Shown in pieces: positions 34,893 to 43,261 of a stretch of DNA of 64,000 bases. The DNA comes from Pseudomonas gingeri (GTDB lineage Bacteria; Pseudomonadota; Gammaproteobacteria; Pseudomonadales; Pseudomonadaceae): assembly GCF_013386115.1 (NCBI RefSeq), contig NZ_JACAOR010000016.1:24114-88113 (forward strand), in the 5' to 3' direction. The stretch's first letter is position 1. Each line of letters starts with the position of its first letter. The notes below the pieces were generated by a model, which saw nothing but the letters and a program-made list of their open reading frames with translations, was not told the origin of the DNA and ran no database searches. Position numbers and translations under genes: made by a program.

Positions 34893-35564
34893 TCAGTCGT
34901 CGCGACCCATGATGCCGAAGATCTGCAACAGGCTGATAAACAGGTTGTAGATCGATACATACAGGCTGATGGTCGCCATGATGTAGTTGCGCTCGCCGCC
35001 ATGGATGATGGCGCTGGTCTGGAACAGGATGCAGACCGAGGAGAACAGCACGAAACCGGCGCTGATCGCCAGCTGCAAGCCGCTGATGTTGAAGAAGATG
35101 CTGGCCAGCATTGCGCCCAGCAGGACGAAGAAACCGGCGGTGATGAAGCCGCTGAGGAAGCTCATGTCCTTGCGGGTGATCAGCACATAGGCCGACAGGC
35201 CGCCGAAGACCAGGGCGGTCATGGCGAATGCCGAGCTGACCACTTCAGCGCCGCCCTGCATGCCCAGGTAGCGGTTGAGGATAGGGCCGAGCAGGAAGCC
35301 CATGAAACCGGTCAGGGCGAAGGCGGACACCAGGCCCCAGGCCGAGTCGCGCAGCTTGTTGGTGAGGAAGAACAGTCCGTAGAAGCCGATCAGCACGACG
35401 AAGATGTTCGGGTAGCCGACACGCATCTGCTGGGCGACGAAAGCCATCACGCCACTGAAGGCCAGGGTGAGGGCCAGAAGGCTGTAAGTGTTGCGCAGGA
35501 CGCGGCTAACCTCTAGCTGCTCAGCCTGCACGCTGTTGTTAACGGCGTAATCCTGTTCGCGCAT
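34893..35564 (-). CDS. Bax inhibitor-1 / YccA family membrane protein
   Basis: This 223-residue integral membrane protein has about seven hydrophobic helices and belongs to the BI-1 (TMBIM) family. The N-terminal VLRNTYSLLALTLAFSG and the C-terminal SLYVSIYNLFISLLQIFG carry the family pattern, including acidic residues near the end that form the pH-sensing pair in characterised homologs. E. coli YccA is an FtsH substrate and modulator. The ATG at 35564 has GGAGTTTC upstream on the minus strand. The Pseudomonas role is not established. Confidence 0.9.
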   Translation of the reverse strand: MREQDYAVNNSVQAEQLEVSRVLRNTYSLLALTLAFSGVMAFVAQQMRVGYPNIFVVLIGFYGLFFLTNKLRDSAWGLVSAFALTGFMGFLLGPILNRYLGMQGGAEVVSSAFAMTALVFGGLSAYVLITRKDMSFLSGFITAGFFVLLGAMLASIFFNISGLQLAISAGFVLFSSVCILFQTSAIIHGGERNYIMATISLYVSIYNLFISLLQIFGIMGRDD

Positions 35565-35641
35565 GGCGAAACTCCTTCGGGTTTGAAATGTTCAGTCGCA
35601 AAGATCATAACAGAGGCTCTGTAACAAGCTATCACGAGAGT

Positions 35642-35669
35642 TTGACAGTGTGTTTCATTACGGTATTAT
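35642..35669 (+). promoter_or_regulatory. Promoter of tRNA-Ser
   Basis: A perfect -35 TTGACA (35642-35647) and a near-perfect -10 TATTAT (35664-35669) are 16 nt apart. They are followed by the GC-rich discriminator GGCGCCCGC that marks stringently controlled stable-RNA promoters. The tRNA 5' end is 18 nt further on. Confidence 0.85.
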
Positions 35670-35686
35670 GGCGCCCGCAATGCATA

Positions 35687-35774
35687 GGAGGTGTGGCCGA
35701 GTGGTTTAAGGCAGCAGTCTTGAAAACTGCCGACTGTAACAGGTCCCAGAGTTCGAATCTCTGCGCCTCCGCCA
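35687..35774 (+). tRNA. tRNA-Ser (anticodon UGA)
   Basis: An 88-nt class II tRNA. The acceptor stem GGAGGTG pairs with CGCCTCC, the discriminator is G and CCA is encoded. The anticodon loop is CTTGAAAAC with anticodon TGA, flanked by the GCAGT / ACTGC stem. A long variable arm lies before the T arm containing GTTCGAATC. The long variable arm and the anticodon both fit serine. Confidence 0.97.
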
Positions 35775-35785
35775 TACTACACACC

Positions 35786-35813
35786 ACAAAGCCCCGATAA
35801 TTCGGGGCTTTGT
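35786..35813 (+). terminator. Terminator after tRNA-Ser
   Basis: Perfect 12-bp arms ACAAAGCCCCGA (35786-35797) and TCGGGGCTTTGT (35802-35813) lie 11 nt beyond the tRNA CCA end. Confidence 0.85.
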
Positions 35814-35881
35814 CGTTTCTGGCGCAGGCATTGTCCAATCAGCAGGTAACGCACGCGTTAGGCAGCCGGGGTACCGCCTCG

Positions 35882-36142
35882 TCATTCAGTCCGGACCCGT
35901 TCCTGCTTCTTCCTGGCAGCCGCCTCCGCGGCAAGGCACTCAAGGGCAAACTGCTCGGTGTAGGTCATCTGAATGGGGGTAGTTTCGCCCTTGACGGTTC
36001 TTTCGCCATCGAGGATGTATCGGATGCGCTTGTCGGTCACTCCGATGCGTTTGGCAATCCATGACGGTGTTTGTCCGATACGCGAAATCAGCTTGTCGGC
36101 ATATTCGGTGGAAGGGTTGTAGCGCTCTGCGTTGGGTGTCAT
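35882..36142 (-). CDS. Small helix-turn-helix protein of unknown function
   Basis: This 86-residue basic protein has a likely HTH at residues about 20-50 (QTPSWIAKRIGVTDKRIRYILDGER), resembling Cro/C1-type or transposon-type DNA-binding folds. It ends in an alanine- and lysine-rich helix. The ATG at 36142 is the best start; further upstream sequence reads as noise. Its position next to a tRNA gene, a usual integration target, suggests a leftover of a mobile element. No integrase or direct repeat of the tRNA end was found nearby. Confidence 0.6.
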   Translation of the reverse strand: MTPNAERYNPSTEYADKLISRIGQTPSWIAKRIGVTDKRIRYILDGERTVKGETTPIQMTYTEQFALECLAAEAAARKKQERVRTE

Positions 36143-36355
36143 GTGACGTCCGGGTAAAAGTGGGGCTGCGATGCCTGGGTAGGTGCGACACGGTGCACCA
36201 ATTATCCGATGATGTCGCGACCTTGATGAGGCGCCAAATGCCTTGTGTCTGCGCACCACGGGCAACCCGCACGGAAAAACCTGCCTTTCTCCGAACGTCC
36301 CCCATGAAGGCGGGACGGGAATGAGCACCCATCAGCAGGGGCGGAGTCGCGTCGT

Positions 36356-37756
36356 TTAACGCACGACTTCCTTGAGATAGAGCTTGCGGGCAGCGAATGC
36401 GGTCGGCGTGAAGTCTGTAAATACGCCGTCGACCCCGGCTCGGAAAAAGGCCAGGTATTCCGCCGTTGGGTCGCCCTTGTAGGCACCTGCCAGGTATTTC
36501 GCTTCGTTGCGGAAGGTGAATATATGGACGAACAGATTGGCCTTGTGAGCATCGCTGATCAGGTTGGTCGGTTTGAGGGTGTCGGCCTTGTCCAGGCCGG
36601 CGTCGGACGATGCCCCCCCGGCGACGGTGAGGGCCATTGCCTGTGGCTTCCACGGACCGATACCGTCGGCGTAGGTCCTGACCTCGGCCAAGCCTGCCGG
36701 CGTCAGCATCGCCCCGAAGGAGCGTGGGTCGCCTGCTACGGTCCAGCTGTAGGGGCGGCCGCTGACGAACGTGTTGGGTTTGTCCGTGATGAAAATGGTT
36801 TCGCCCGTCTTGAAGTTGACGCCGTTTCCATCGACCAGTTGAACTGCCCTGGATTTCAGGCCGATGGAGCGCAGGTATTTCAGGCTGGCCGGGTCAAAGC
36901 TTTGCACAAAGACCGGGGCTTCCTTGCGATTGAGATCGTTGTCGTCGAGGGCTTTGAGGATCGCCTTCTCGAACGGACGGCTGCCCGGTGCGCCGCAACC
37001 ATTGGCAATGGCCTGGGCGTTGTTCCAGATCGGATTTTTACTTTCCGGATAGACCGTAATGACACGACCCGTCGCTGCGCTTTCAGCCTTTGCAATATCG
37101 ATCACGTCCTGAAAACTCAAGATCGGCAACTTGCCGTTCAATTCGCCTGGGCGCTGGTCGCGGGCATCGTACGTGGTGCCGCCGATCCACTGCCGCAGTT
37201 CGGCCATGGTGAAATCGCTGATTGACCAGTCGTTGGTATGGTCTTCGCCATCAACGACCAAGGATTTCAGGACTGATTTCGGATCCTTGGGATCGGTCAG
37301 GTCATTCAGGTAGCGGGATGGGCCATTTTCTGCCGTGGCAGGGTAGCTGACGTTGACCAGCACACCTGGAACCGTGCGCTTGCGGCGGGCAACTTCGGCG
37401 TTTGTCCTGGCGACTTCGCTGATGTTGGTGTTGTCGCTCAACCACGGATTGTGTCGAGCCACCAGGACGCAGTCCCGGGTCATGTGCAGGTCCAGTTCGA
37501 GCGAATCTGCGCCCGCCTCGGCGGCCTTCTCGTAGGAGGCTCGCGTTTCTTCCGGATACAGGCCTGGCAGGCCACGATGCCCGATGATCAGCGGTGCTGC
37601 ACCGTCAAGGGTCTTGAACGAAGCCGCGGCGGTTGATCCGGTGCCGGGCGAGTTCCCGTTCGTACTGTTACAGGCACTCATCAACAGGCTGCATCCAACA
37701 ACGATAAAGCGGGCAAGACACTTTGTGGCAAGGGGCAGGCCTGGGTGAGTATGCAT
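36356..37756 (-). CDS. Glycerophosphodiester phosphodiesterase, lipoprotein
   Basis: This 466-residue GDPD-family enzyme is expected to hydrolyse glycerophosphodiesters to glycerol-3-phosphate and an alcohol. The catalytic core starts at IIGHRGLPGLYPEET (His60, Arg61), continues with the metal ligands SLELDLHMT (Glu87, Asp89) and has a second His in VARHNPW (His102). The N-terminus has a lipobox LMSAC (Cys29), so it is probably anchored in the membrane facing the periplasm. It is longer than classical GlpQ because of inserts in the barrel. It could act in phosphate scavenging; no PHO box was identified. Confidence 0.88.
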   Translation of the reverse strand: MHTHPGLPLATKCLARFIVVGCSLLMSACNSTNGNSPGTGSTAAASFKTLDGAAPLIIGHRGLPGLYPEETRASYEKAAEAGADSLELDLHMTRDCVLVARHNPWLSDNTNISEVARTNAEVARRKRTVPGVLVNVSYPATAENGPSRYLNDLTDPKDPKSVLKSLVVDGEDHTNDWSISDFTMAELRQWIGGTTYDARDQRPGELNGKLPILSFQDVIDIAKAESAATGRVITVYPESKNPIWNNAQAIANGCGAPGSRPFEKAILKALDDNDLNRKEAPVFVQSFDPASLKYLRSIGLKSRAVQLVDGNGVNFKTGETIFITDKPNTFVSGRPYSWTVAGDPRSFGAMLTPAGLAEVRTYADGIGPWKPQAMALTVAGGASSDAGLDKADTLKPTNLISDAHKANLFVHIFTFRNEAKYLAGAYKGDPTAEYLAFFRAGVDGVFTDFTPTAFAARKLYLKEVVR

Positions 37757-37964
37757 GTGCAGTCCTTCAAGAGGGCAAGAGCGGTGATCTCCAACGGTAC
37801 TGCAGGCGCGTGACGAAATCATGGCGGGACCGGTATGACCGGTGAGGTCTTCGTTACCTGGGATTCATCGGGGGAGGCGTTGCGGGCCTGGATAAAGTAC
37901 ATCGCAGTTGCCGAGCGTTACCGACTGGAAAAAACGACACCAACCGCGTCGGAGCAGGGCCGGT

Positions 37965-38006
37965 CAGGCGCAGCGACCGAAGATTGCCTTCGGCCGTCGC
38001 GCCAGG
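37965..38006. other. Long imperfect hairpin downstream of the tyrosinase gene
   Basis: On the minus strand, GGCGC-GAC-GGCCGAAG and its near-complement around a 5-nt loop form a long stem 23 nt past the tyrosinase stop. No T tract follows, so it is either a weak terminator or an mRNA 3' stabiliser. It is the only structure seen in the 272 bases between the tyrosinase and glycerophosphodiesterase genes. Confidence 0.4.
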
Positions 38007-38028
38007 GGTGGGCAGGGCCCGCCCTGGA

Positions 38029-39633
38029 TCAGTAGATTTCCAGCTGGAACGGCGTGTCCGCGACGGCGTTGCCGGTGCTCAGCAGGTCCGCGGTCTTCGG
38101 CCGTTTCAGGATCTTGTCGCGGGTCTGCACTTGCACCTCGATGCTGCTGTCTTCAATGGCCGAGTTGTCGGCGTTGAGGGGCAGTTTGAAGGTGGCCGTG
38201 GCTTCCAGGTGCGTCTGGCAGTTCATGCACCCTTCGACGTGCCAGCGACTGAGCACCGGTTGGGTCCCCAGGTACTCGCGCTTGCCATCGACTTCGGCGT
38301 AGGCCGAGATCAGGAACGAACCACGGATTTTCGCCCGGTTGATACGGCTGACCCGCAGCGTCTTGCCGGCGGGTTGCACGGCCTCGGCCTTGAACAGCAA
38401 CTGCTTGGCGGGCTGGGCGTAGGCATCCAGGGAACCCTTGCCATAGACGTAGCCCAGTTGCTTCTCGATATTGATGCAGTCACGGGTGGTGAAGGCTTTG
38501 CCGTCAGCCTTGACGAAGGGATCCAGGGAGGTGTCCAGGCCCAATATGGCGTCTGGATCCCGGCCCGCGTCGCCCGCCGGAGGTTGCGCGTCTTTGTAGC
38601 CGGCTCCGGGATCCGTGGGATCGATGCTGAACTCATCGGTGGCCCCTTGCCGACGCTGCCAGGTCCAGAACACGTAGTCGATAAAGCAGTGATGGAAGAA
38701 GAACACCGGGTCCAGGCCGGCGGTTTCGTTCTCGCCCATATCGCCGTTGGCTCCAGGAATCGCCGAGCTGTCGCCTGCGCCCGGATAGTCGAAACCGCCG
38801 ACCGCGAGGTGCATGAAGTTGTGTGGCTCCTCCAGTGACACATGGTGGGGCCCCGTCGGGTCTGCCTTGTTCTTCGCGCCTGCCGAAGTCGTGTTGGAGA
38901 ACAGGGTGTAGTCAGGGGCATCGAGGCAGCTTTCGAAGCGACTGAATACTTCGCCGCGCCACTTGCCACCGATCTTGATCTTGCCACTCAGCCAGGTGCT
39001 GACGTTTTCATTGAGGTAGGTGGTGTTTTTCTTCGGGTCCTTGAACTGGGCGTTGTGCAATGCGGTGGCCGCGCGGTCCGCGTCGGTGCCTACCAGCCCG
39101 GACAGCGGATAGCGCACGGTCTCGTAGCCTTCGGGCTTGCTGTAGATGATGGGGTTGTCCGGTGTCACCGGGAGCTCATCGGTGATGGCCTGCGGAAACA
39201 CGAAGGAGCGCAGCGGGTTGTCGATCTTCTGCCCGTTGATCACGAAGGATTCCTGGGTCAGGGCCGAAGGAAGACCGTTTTCCCGCGAATGCTCGCTGCA
39301 TTCATCCCAGAACGGCAGGGTGACGTTGCTACATCCGGGAATACTGCGCAATGCCTCTTCCAGGCGCCAGAGATAGGCGCGGTGCCAGCTCGGGAAGAGC
39401 ACCGTGCCGTGCTGGCAGTAGCCGCCCCACCATTTGGCGTCGGTCTTGCCTTTGCCACGGAACGGCTCGCCATGCAGGCCGCCGATGGAGAAGAAGGAGT
39501 TGGGGTGGCTGGCGGGAAGATCCTTGATGCCTTTCCAGGCAAGGATCAGGGCTTCAAGTTCATCTTTCTTGTCGTGGTCATAGTCGTACTGGATATCACT
39601 GAGAGAACGGCGTACACGCGGGGTGGATGACAT
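38029..39633 (-). CDS. Tyrosinase with C-terminal CXXC-bearing domain
   Basis: This 534-residue type-3 copper oxidase would hydroxylate phenols and oxidise o-diphenols to quinones. CuA ligands are His54 (GGLHGEPF), His75 (GYCQHG) and His84 (SWHRAYLW). Cys73-x-His75 matches the Cys-His thioether seen in fungal tyrosinases. CuB ligands are His271 and His275 (EPHNFMH) and one of His314/315 (FFFHHCFID). A C-terminal domain (about 400-534) contains Cys469-x-x-Cys472, as in pro-tyrosinases where this pair helps load copper and the domain covers the active site. No signal peptide. A very strong AAGGAGGT lies 6 nt before the ATG. It is divergent from a methyltransferase gene. Confidence 0.92.
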   Translation of the reverse strand: MSSTPRVRRSLSDIQYDYDHDKKDELEALILAWKGIKDLPASHPNSFFSIGGLHGEPFRGKGKTDAKWWGGYCQHGTVLFPSWHRAYLWRLEEALRSIPGCSNVTLPFWDECSEHSRENGLPSALTQESFVINGQKIDNPLRSFVFPQAITDELPVTPDNPIIYSKPEGYETVRYPLSGLVGTDADRAATALHNAQFKDPKKNTTYLNENVSTWLSGKIKIGGKWRGEVFSRFESCLDAPDYTLFSNTTSAGAKNKADPTGPHHVSLEEPHNFMHLAVGGFDYPGAGDSSAIPGANGDMGENETAGLDPVFFFHHCFIDYVFWTWQRRQGATDEFSIDPTDPGAGYKDAQPPAGDAGRDPDAILGLDTSLDPFVKADGKAFTTRDCINIEKQLGYVYGKGSLDAYAQPAKQLLFKAEAVQPAGKTLRVSRINRAKIRGSFLISAYAEVDGKREYLGTQPVLSRWHVEGCMNCQTHLEATATFKLPLNADNSAIEDSSIEVQVQTRDKILKRPKTADLLSTGNAVADTPFQLEIY

Positions 39634-39704
39634 GGTGACCTCCTTGTTGCCGGGTATCCCGAAAAACTTCGGGGGACTACTGCCTGATGCAGCATATCCG
39701 GGAT

Positions 39705-39719
39705 CTGGCAACGTGCCAG
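39705..39719. promoter_or_regulatory. Palindrome in the tyrosinase/methyltransferase divergent promoter
   Basis: CTGGCA-ACG-TGCCAG has perfect 6-bp arms with a 3-nt centre. It lies 72 bp upstream of the tyrosinase and 113 bp upstream of the methyltransferase. The position suits an operator; the regulator is unknown. Confidence 0.35.
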
Positions 39720-39831
39720 TATGGGCGCCAAACGGTCATGGATAGGTTAGATTGACGGGTCCAAGGCACGCGGATTTCCCGCATGCACGGTCAGTGTGTG
39801 CTGATAATCAACGTGGGCAGGAGTTGCGCCA

Positions 39832-40764
39832 GTGGTCAATGTGACGGATAAGGAGTTCAACGCAGCGTTGCCGGTCATGCAAAAGCTGCTATGGGCCGAT
39901 CAGAAAGACAGGGAGCGGTTGCAGGGGCATGCGCTCAATATCATTCCCGCCAATTTCTACTCCAACACGCCTTCGATTTCCGAGACGCTGGGTTCCTACG
40001 AATACAGTGAGCCGGATCCTCCGTATCTGGCCTGTGGGATATTCGATCAGCAGAAGCTGCGCATGGAGCTCGCCGAACTGGTTCCCTATGCGGTCGATTT
40101 TTCCCCTGTAGAAGCCGGGAACGAGGAGACGTGCACCGCGTACTTCTGGAAAAACAGCCAGTTTTCCTACAGTGATGCCATGTCTTATTACGCTTACGTC
40201 AGGCGTATCCGGCCCCGGCGCATCGTGGAAATCGGCAGCGGGTTTTCATCATTGATTGCCCTCGAGGCGCTGCGGAAAAATGGCGCGGGCACGCTGAGTT
40301 GCATCGAGCCCTTTCCGAGGTCTTTCATCGCCTCGCTTGGCCGTGAAGGGGCACTCGACTTGCAGGTGCAACGTGCCCAGGACATCACCATAGAGGCATT
40401 GAACGCCACTCTGGAAGATGGCGATATCCTGTTTATCGACTCCACGCATACGGTAAAGACCGGCAGTGATTGCCTGCACATCTACCTTCGGCTGCTGCCC
40501 CGAATCACCCGGAAAATATTCGTGCATGTTCACGATGTCTTTCTTCCATTCGGCCTGCCGCAGCGATGGCTGATCGATCACCAGATCTATTGGACGGAGC
40601 AATATCTTCTCCTGGCGCTGTTGATTGATAACCCGCGGGCCAGGTTGTTGTTTGGCAGTGCCTACCACAAGCATTTCAACGCCGATCTGTTGGACAGCCT
40701 CATGCACGGTCGCTATGAAAGTGGCGGTGGCAGTTTCTGGTTCGAATACGATGGGCGCCAATAG
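39832..40764 (+). CDS. Class I SAM-dependent methyltransferase family protein
   Basis: This 310-residue protein has a Rossmann SAM-binding motif I, RRIVEIGSGFSSLIALEAL (near residue 128), an acidic strand-end LSCIEPFP, and ILFIDSTHTVKTGSD, the post-I and motif III-like segments of the Methyltransf_24 group. The start is a GTG at 39832 with AGGAG 8 nt upstream. The N-terminal 110 residues are not recognised. The substrate is unknown; such proteins often act on sugars or phenolic metabolites. Divergence from the tyrosinase hints at a shared pathway but does not prove it. Confidence 0.75.
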   Translation: MVNVTDKEFNAALPVMQKLLWADQKDRERLQGHALNIIPANFYSNTPSISETLGSYEYSEPDPPYLACGIFDQQKLRMELAELVPYAVDFSPVEAGNEETCTAYFWKNSQFSYSDAMSYYAYVRRIRPRRIVEIGSGFSSLIALEALRKNGAGTLSCIEPFPRSFIASLGREGALDLQVQRAQDITIEALNATLEDGDILFIDSTHTVKTGSDCLHIYLRLLPRITRKIFVHVHDVFLPFGLPQRWLIDHQIYWTEQYLLLALLIDNPRARLLFGSAYHKHFNADLLDSLMHGRYESGGGSFWFEYDGRQ

Positions 40765-40943
40765 AATCATCAAACGCTCTGCCCGCAAGCCACCGGAGTC
40801 TTGAATACGTCCGGCGGCAACAGACAGCACATATCTGCAATTCCTGTCGTCCAGCGACGGGGATAGTGACGCAGGTCCCCGGCATTCCCGCCAGCGGCCC
40901 GCTACTTCCCTTCCTGCGACTGCAAGCACAACAGGAGTTGTTC

Positions 40944-41762
40944 ATGAGCACGTTCGTGACACGCGATGGCACCGAGATCTATTACAAGGACTGGGGCTCC
41001 GGCAAACCGGTAGTGTTCAGCCACGGCTGGCCGCTGGATGCCGACATGTGGGAATACCAGATGGAGTACCTGAGCAGCCGCGGTTATCGCACCATTGCCT
41101 TCGACCGGCGCGGTTTCGGTCGCTCCAGCCAGCCCTGGGACGGCTATGACTACGACACCTTTGCCGATGACCTGGCCGGGCTGATCGAGCACCTCGATCT
41201 TGAAGCGGTCACGCTGGTGGGGTTCTCCATGGGCGGCGGCGATGTCAGTCGCTACATCGCCCGCCACGGCAGCCGCCGGGTTGCCGGCCTGGTATTGCTA
41301 GGGGCGGTGACCCCGTTGTTCATCCAGACCGACGACCATCCGCAGGGCGTGCCGAAAGCCGTGTTCGATGGCATCAGGGCCGGCCTGCTCAAGGATCGTG
41401 CGCAGTTCATCGCCGATTTCGCCAGCCCGTTCTATGGCACCAACCACGGCCAGGTGGTTTCCCAGGGTGTGTTGACCCAGACCCTGAATATCGCCCTGAT
41501 GGCTTCGCTCAAGGGCACCGTGGATTGCGTGACCGCGTTCTCGGAAACCGACTTTCGCGCGGACATGGCCAGGATCGATGTGCCGACCCTGGTGATCCAT
41601 GGCGACGATGACCAGATCGTGCCATTCGAGGCCACCGGCAAGCTGGCCGCCGCGATGATTCCGGGCGCGCGGCTCAAGGTCTACGCCGGCGCCCCCCACG
41701 GTTTCGCCGCGACCCATGGGCAGGCGCTGAACGAGGACCTGCTGGCCTTCCTCGCGGGCTGA
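40944..41762 (+). CDS. Arylesterase / cofactor-free haloperoxidase-type alpha/beta hydrolase
   Basis: This 272-residue hydrolase matches Pseudomonas fluorescens arylesterase (PFE) almost end to end in length and motif order. The nucleophile Ser95 is in GFSMGGG, the acid Asp in HGDDDQIVPFE, and the His in APHGFAATH (near 252). The oxyanion-loop motif reads SHGWPLDADMW, with Pro where PFE has Leu29 (mature numbering). That residue distinguishes perhydrolases from plain esterases. AGGAG lies 8 nt before the ATG. It is probably cytoplasmic; no signal peptide. Confidence 0.92.
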   Translation: MSTFVTRDGTEIYYKDWGSGKPVVFSHGWPLDADMWEYQMEYLSSRGYRTIAFDRRGFGRSSQPWDGYDYDTFADDLAGLIEHLDLEAVTLVGFSMGGGDVSRYIARHGSRRVAGLVLLGAVTPLFIQTDDHPQGVPKAVFDGIRAGLLKDRAQFIADFASPFYGTNHGQVVSQGVLTQTLNIALMASLKGTVDCVTAFSETDFRADMARIDVPTLVIHGDDDQIVPFEATGKLAAAMIPGARLKVYAGAPHGFAATHGQALNEDLLAFLAG

Positions 41763-41975
41763 TCCACCGCGACACGGCGGGTGACCATCGTCAACCTGGC
41801 CAGGGTCGCGGCTGATGCCCGGGGCCAGCGGTGGTCCCCGGGCGTCGACGGCCAGAACGGAGCGAAGATCCGCCAGTGTGTGGTAGTGGGGTGGCCCCTC
41901 GCGGTTGCCGGTTTGCTCCATCGTTCTGCAAGGCCGCCAAGTGCGGTGGTCAGCAAACGCGGAGAACACACCTAC

Positions 41976-43214
41976 ATGCCTACATCCACTGACAGCGAAG
42001 TTTCCCTTGAACCTCCCGAGGAGACGGGGGCGTACTTCGAATGGTTGATCGACACGCTGCTCATTGAGTTTGATGACGCCGACATCGAGCCGATTTGCGT
42101 GGCCAGCGGTATCGACGAACCTGTGCTGCACCAGGTCTATCCCCAGGCACGGCAGCCCCCGGCATTTTTGCTCGATACCGTGGAGCGTTTCCGGCTGGAC
42201 CGGGAGATCAGGCGCTTTATCGAGCATCCCGAAGACGAGACACCGGCAAAAGATGCCGACGTACAACGCTATCTGCAACAAGTGGGGCTGCAACTGATCT
42301 GGCCCACGTCACGGGTCTTGCAGCTGTTCGAAGCAGGAACCGCCAACCGGGTCGAGTACCCGCGGGACAGCGCCGAGAACTTGCCGCGAATCTCGGTCAG
42401 CGAGGCTCAATTGATGGCCGGCGACCTGTGGATCAGCGTGCTGAATCATCTGGATGACGAGCAGATCAGGGAGTGGCTGGGGGCCGACTACGCCTCGGCC
42501 GCAGACCGCCTGTTGGCGTTGAGGCGCAAAGCCGGCGAAGCCCTTGCCCGGCACCGGCACGAAGTGTTCGACATCTGTTATCAGTTCCGGCAGCAGTCGG
42601 GCGATCCCCAGGTGGGGCAGGTCAGAAGATTCTTTGCCGATCTGCCGACCTCCATGGTACGGGAACTGATCGCCCGGGCTGACGAGGACGAGCTTGGTCA
42701 GTTATCCACGGCACAGGTGGCCCCCCCGCGGATGCTCCGGGATGCGCAGTGGTATCGCCAGCAGTTGCGCTTGAACCGCGCGTACGAGGGGCTCTACCTG
42801 GCCTCGGCGGCTGGAGAGGACAGCGATGTGCTGGTGCTGCACACCCTGGAAACCTTGCCTTGCTGGCCCGGCTGCATGCGGATCGAGGTGCGCCAGGATA
42901 GCCCCGCGGGGACCTTGCTGGACAGCATCGGTCTTGAGCAGGCCGAGTTGCAGCGGGTGCTGGTACGGGCGGATGGGCGCTATCGGGTCTACAACGGCCG
43001 GGGCCAGACACTGGGTGAGGCGGTGGATATGGTCACGGCCTTGCGGGCGGCCCTGCCCAGGTCGGTGCGCAGGACGCTGGACATGCCGCTTGAAGCCGAT
43101 GCCAGTGCATTGAGGGCCCTGCTTGTCGATCACACGCCGTTGCCCCGCGTGCAATTGCTCGCGGCGTTGGGAATGACTGCCGTATCGCCGCCGGTGGCGG
43201 TCATGCGCCGCTAG
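41976..43214 (+). CDS. Short relative of DUF6543/NEL-type effector proteins
   Basis: This 412-residue protein has residues about 135-405 that match the module just upstream of the NEL-type domain in very large Pseudomonas dermonecrotic-toxin-like (DUF6543) leucine-rich-repeat proteins: LNHLDDEQIREWLGADY, RRKAGEALARHRHEVFD, LRLNRAYEGLYLAS, LPCWPGCMRIEVR, VLVRADGRYRVYNGRGQTLG and LLAALGM near the end. It stops at AVMRR, where the large proteins continue with the segment usually read as DGRIGYPLSG and then further domains. The N-terminal 120 residues are acidic and unrecognised. No LRRs or catalytic Cys motif are present. It is a truncated remnant or a stand-alone accessory; an immunity or chaperone role is possible. 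Confidence 0.6.
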   Translation: MPTSTDSEVSLEPPEETGAYFEWLIDTLLIEFDDADIEPICVASGIDEPVLHQVYPQARQPPAFLLDTVERFRLDREIRRFIEHPEDETPAKDADVQRYLQQVGLQLIWPTSRVLQLFEAGTANRVEYPRDSAENLPRISVSEAQLMAGDLWISVLNHLDDEQIREWLGADYASAADRLLALRRKAGEALARHRHEVFDICYQFRQQSGDPQVGQVRRFFADLPTSMVRELIARADEDELGQLSTAQVAPPRMLRDAQWYRQQLRLNRAYEGLYLASAAGEDSDVLVLHTLETLPCWPGCMRIEVRQDSPAGTLLDSIGLEQAELQRVLVRADGRYRVYNGRGQTLGEAVDMVTALRAALPRSVRRTLDMPLEADASALRALLVDHTPLPRVQLLAALGMTAVSPPVAVMRR

Positions 43215-43261
43215 CGGTCCCGGGCTTTTGCCGGTTCGCCCGGCTGCTGCCCGGCGAGTCG

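Noticed and set aside
39705..39719. A sigma-54 promoter (GG/GC boxes) upstream of tyrosinase
   Set aside because: The TGGCAC and TTGC elements are too close together (no 5-nt spacer), so the palindrome does not satisfy the -24/-12 geometry.
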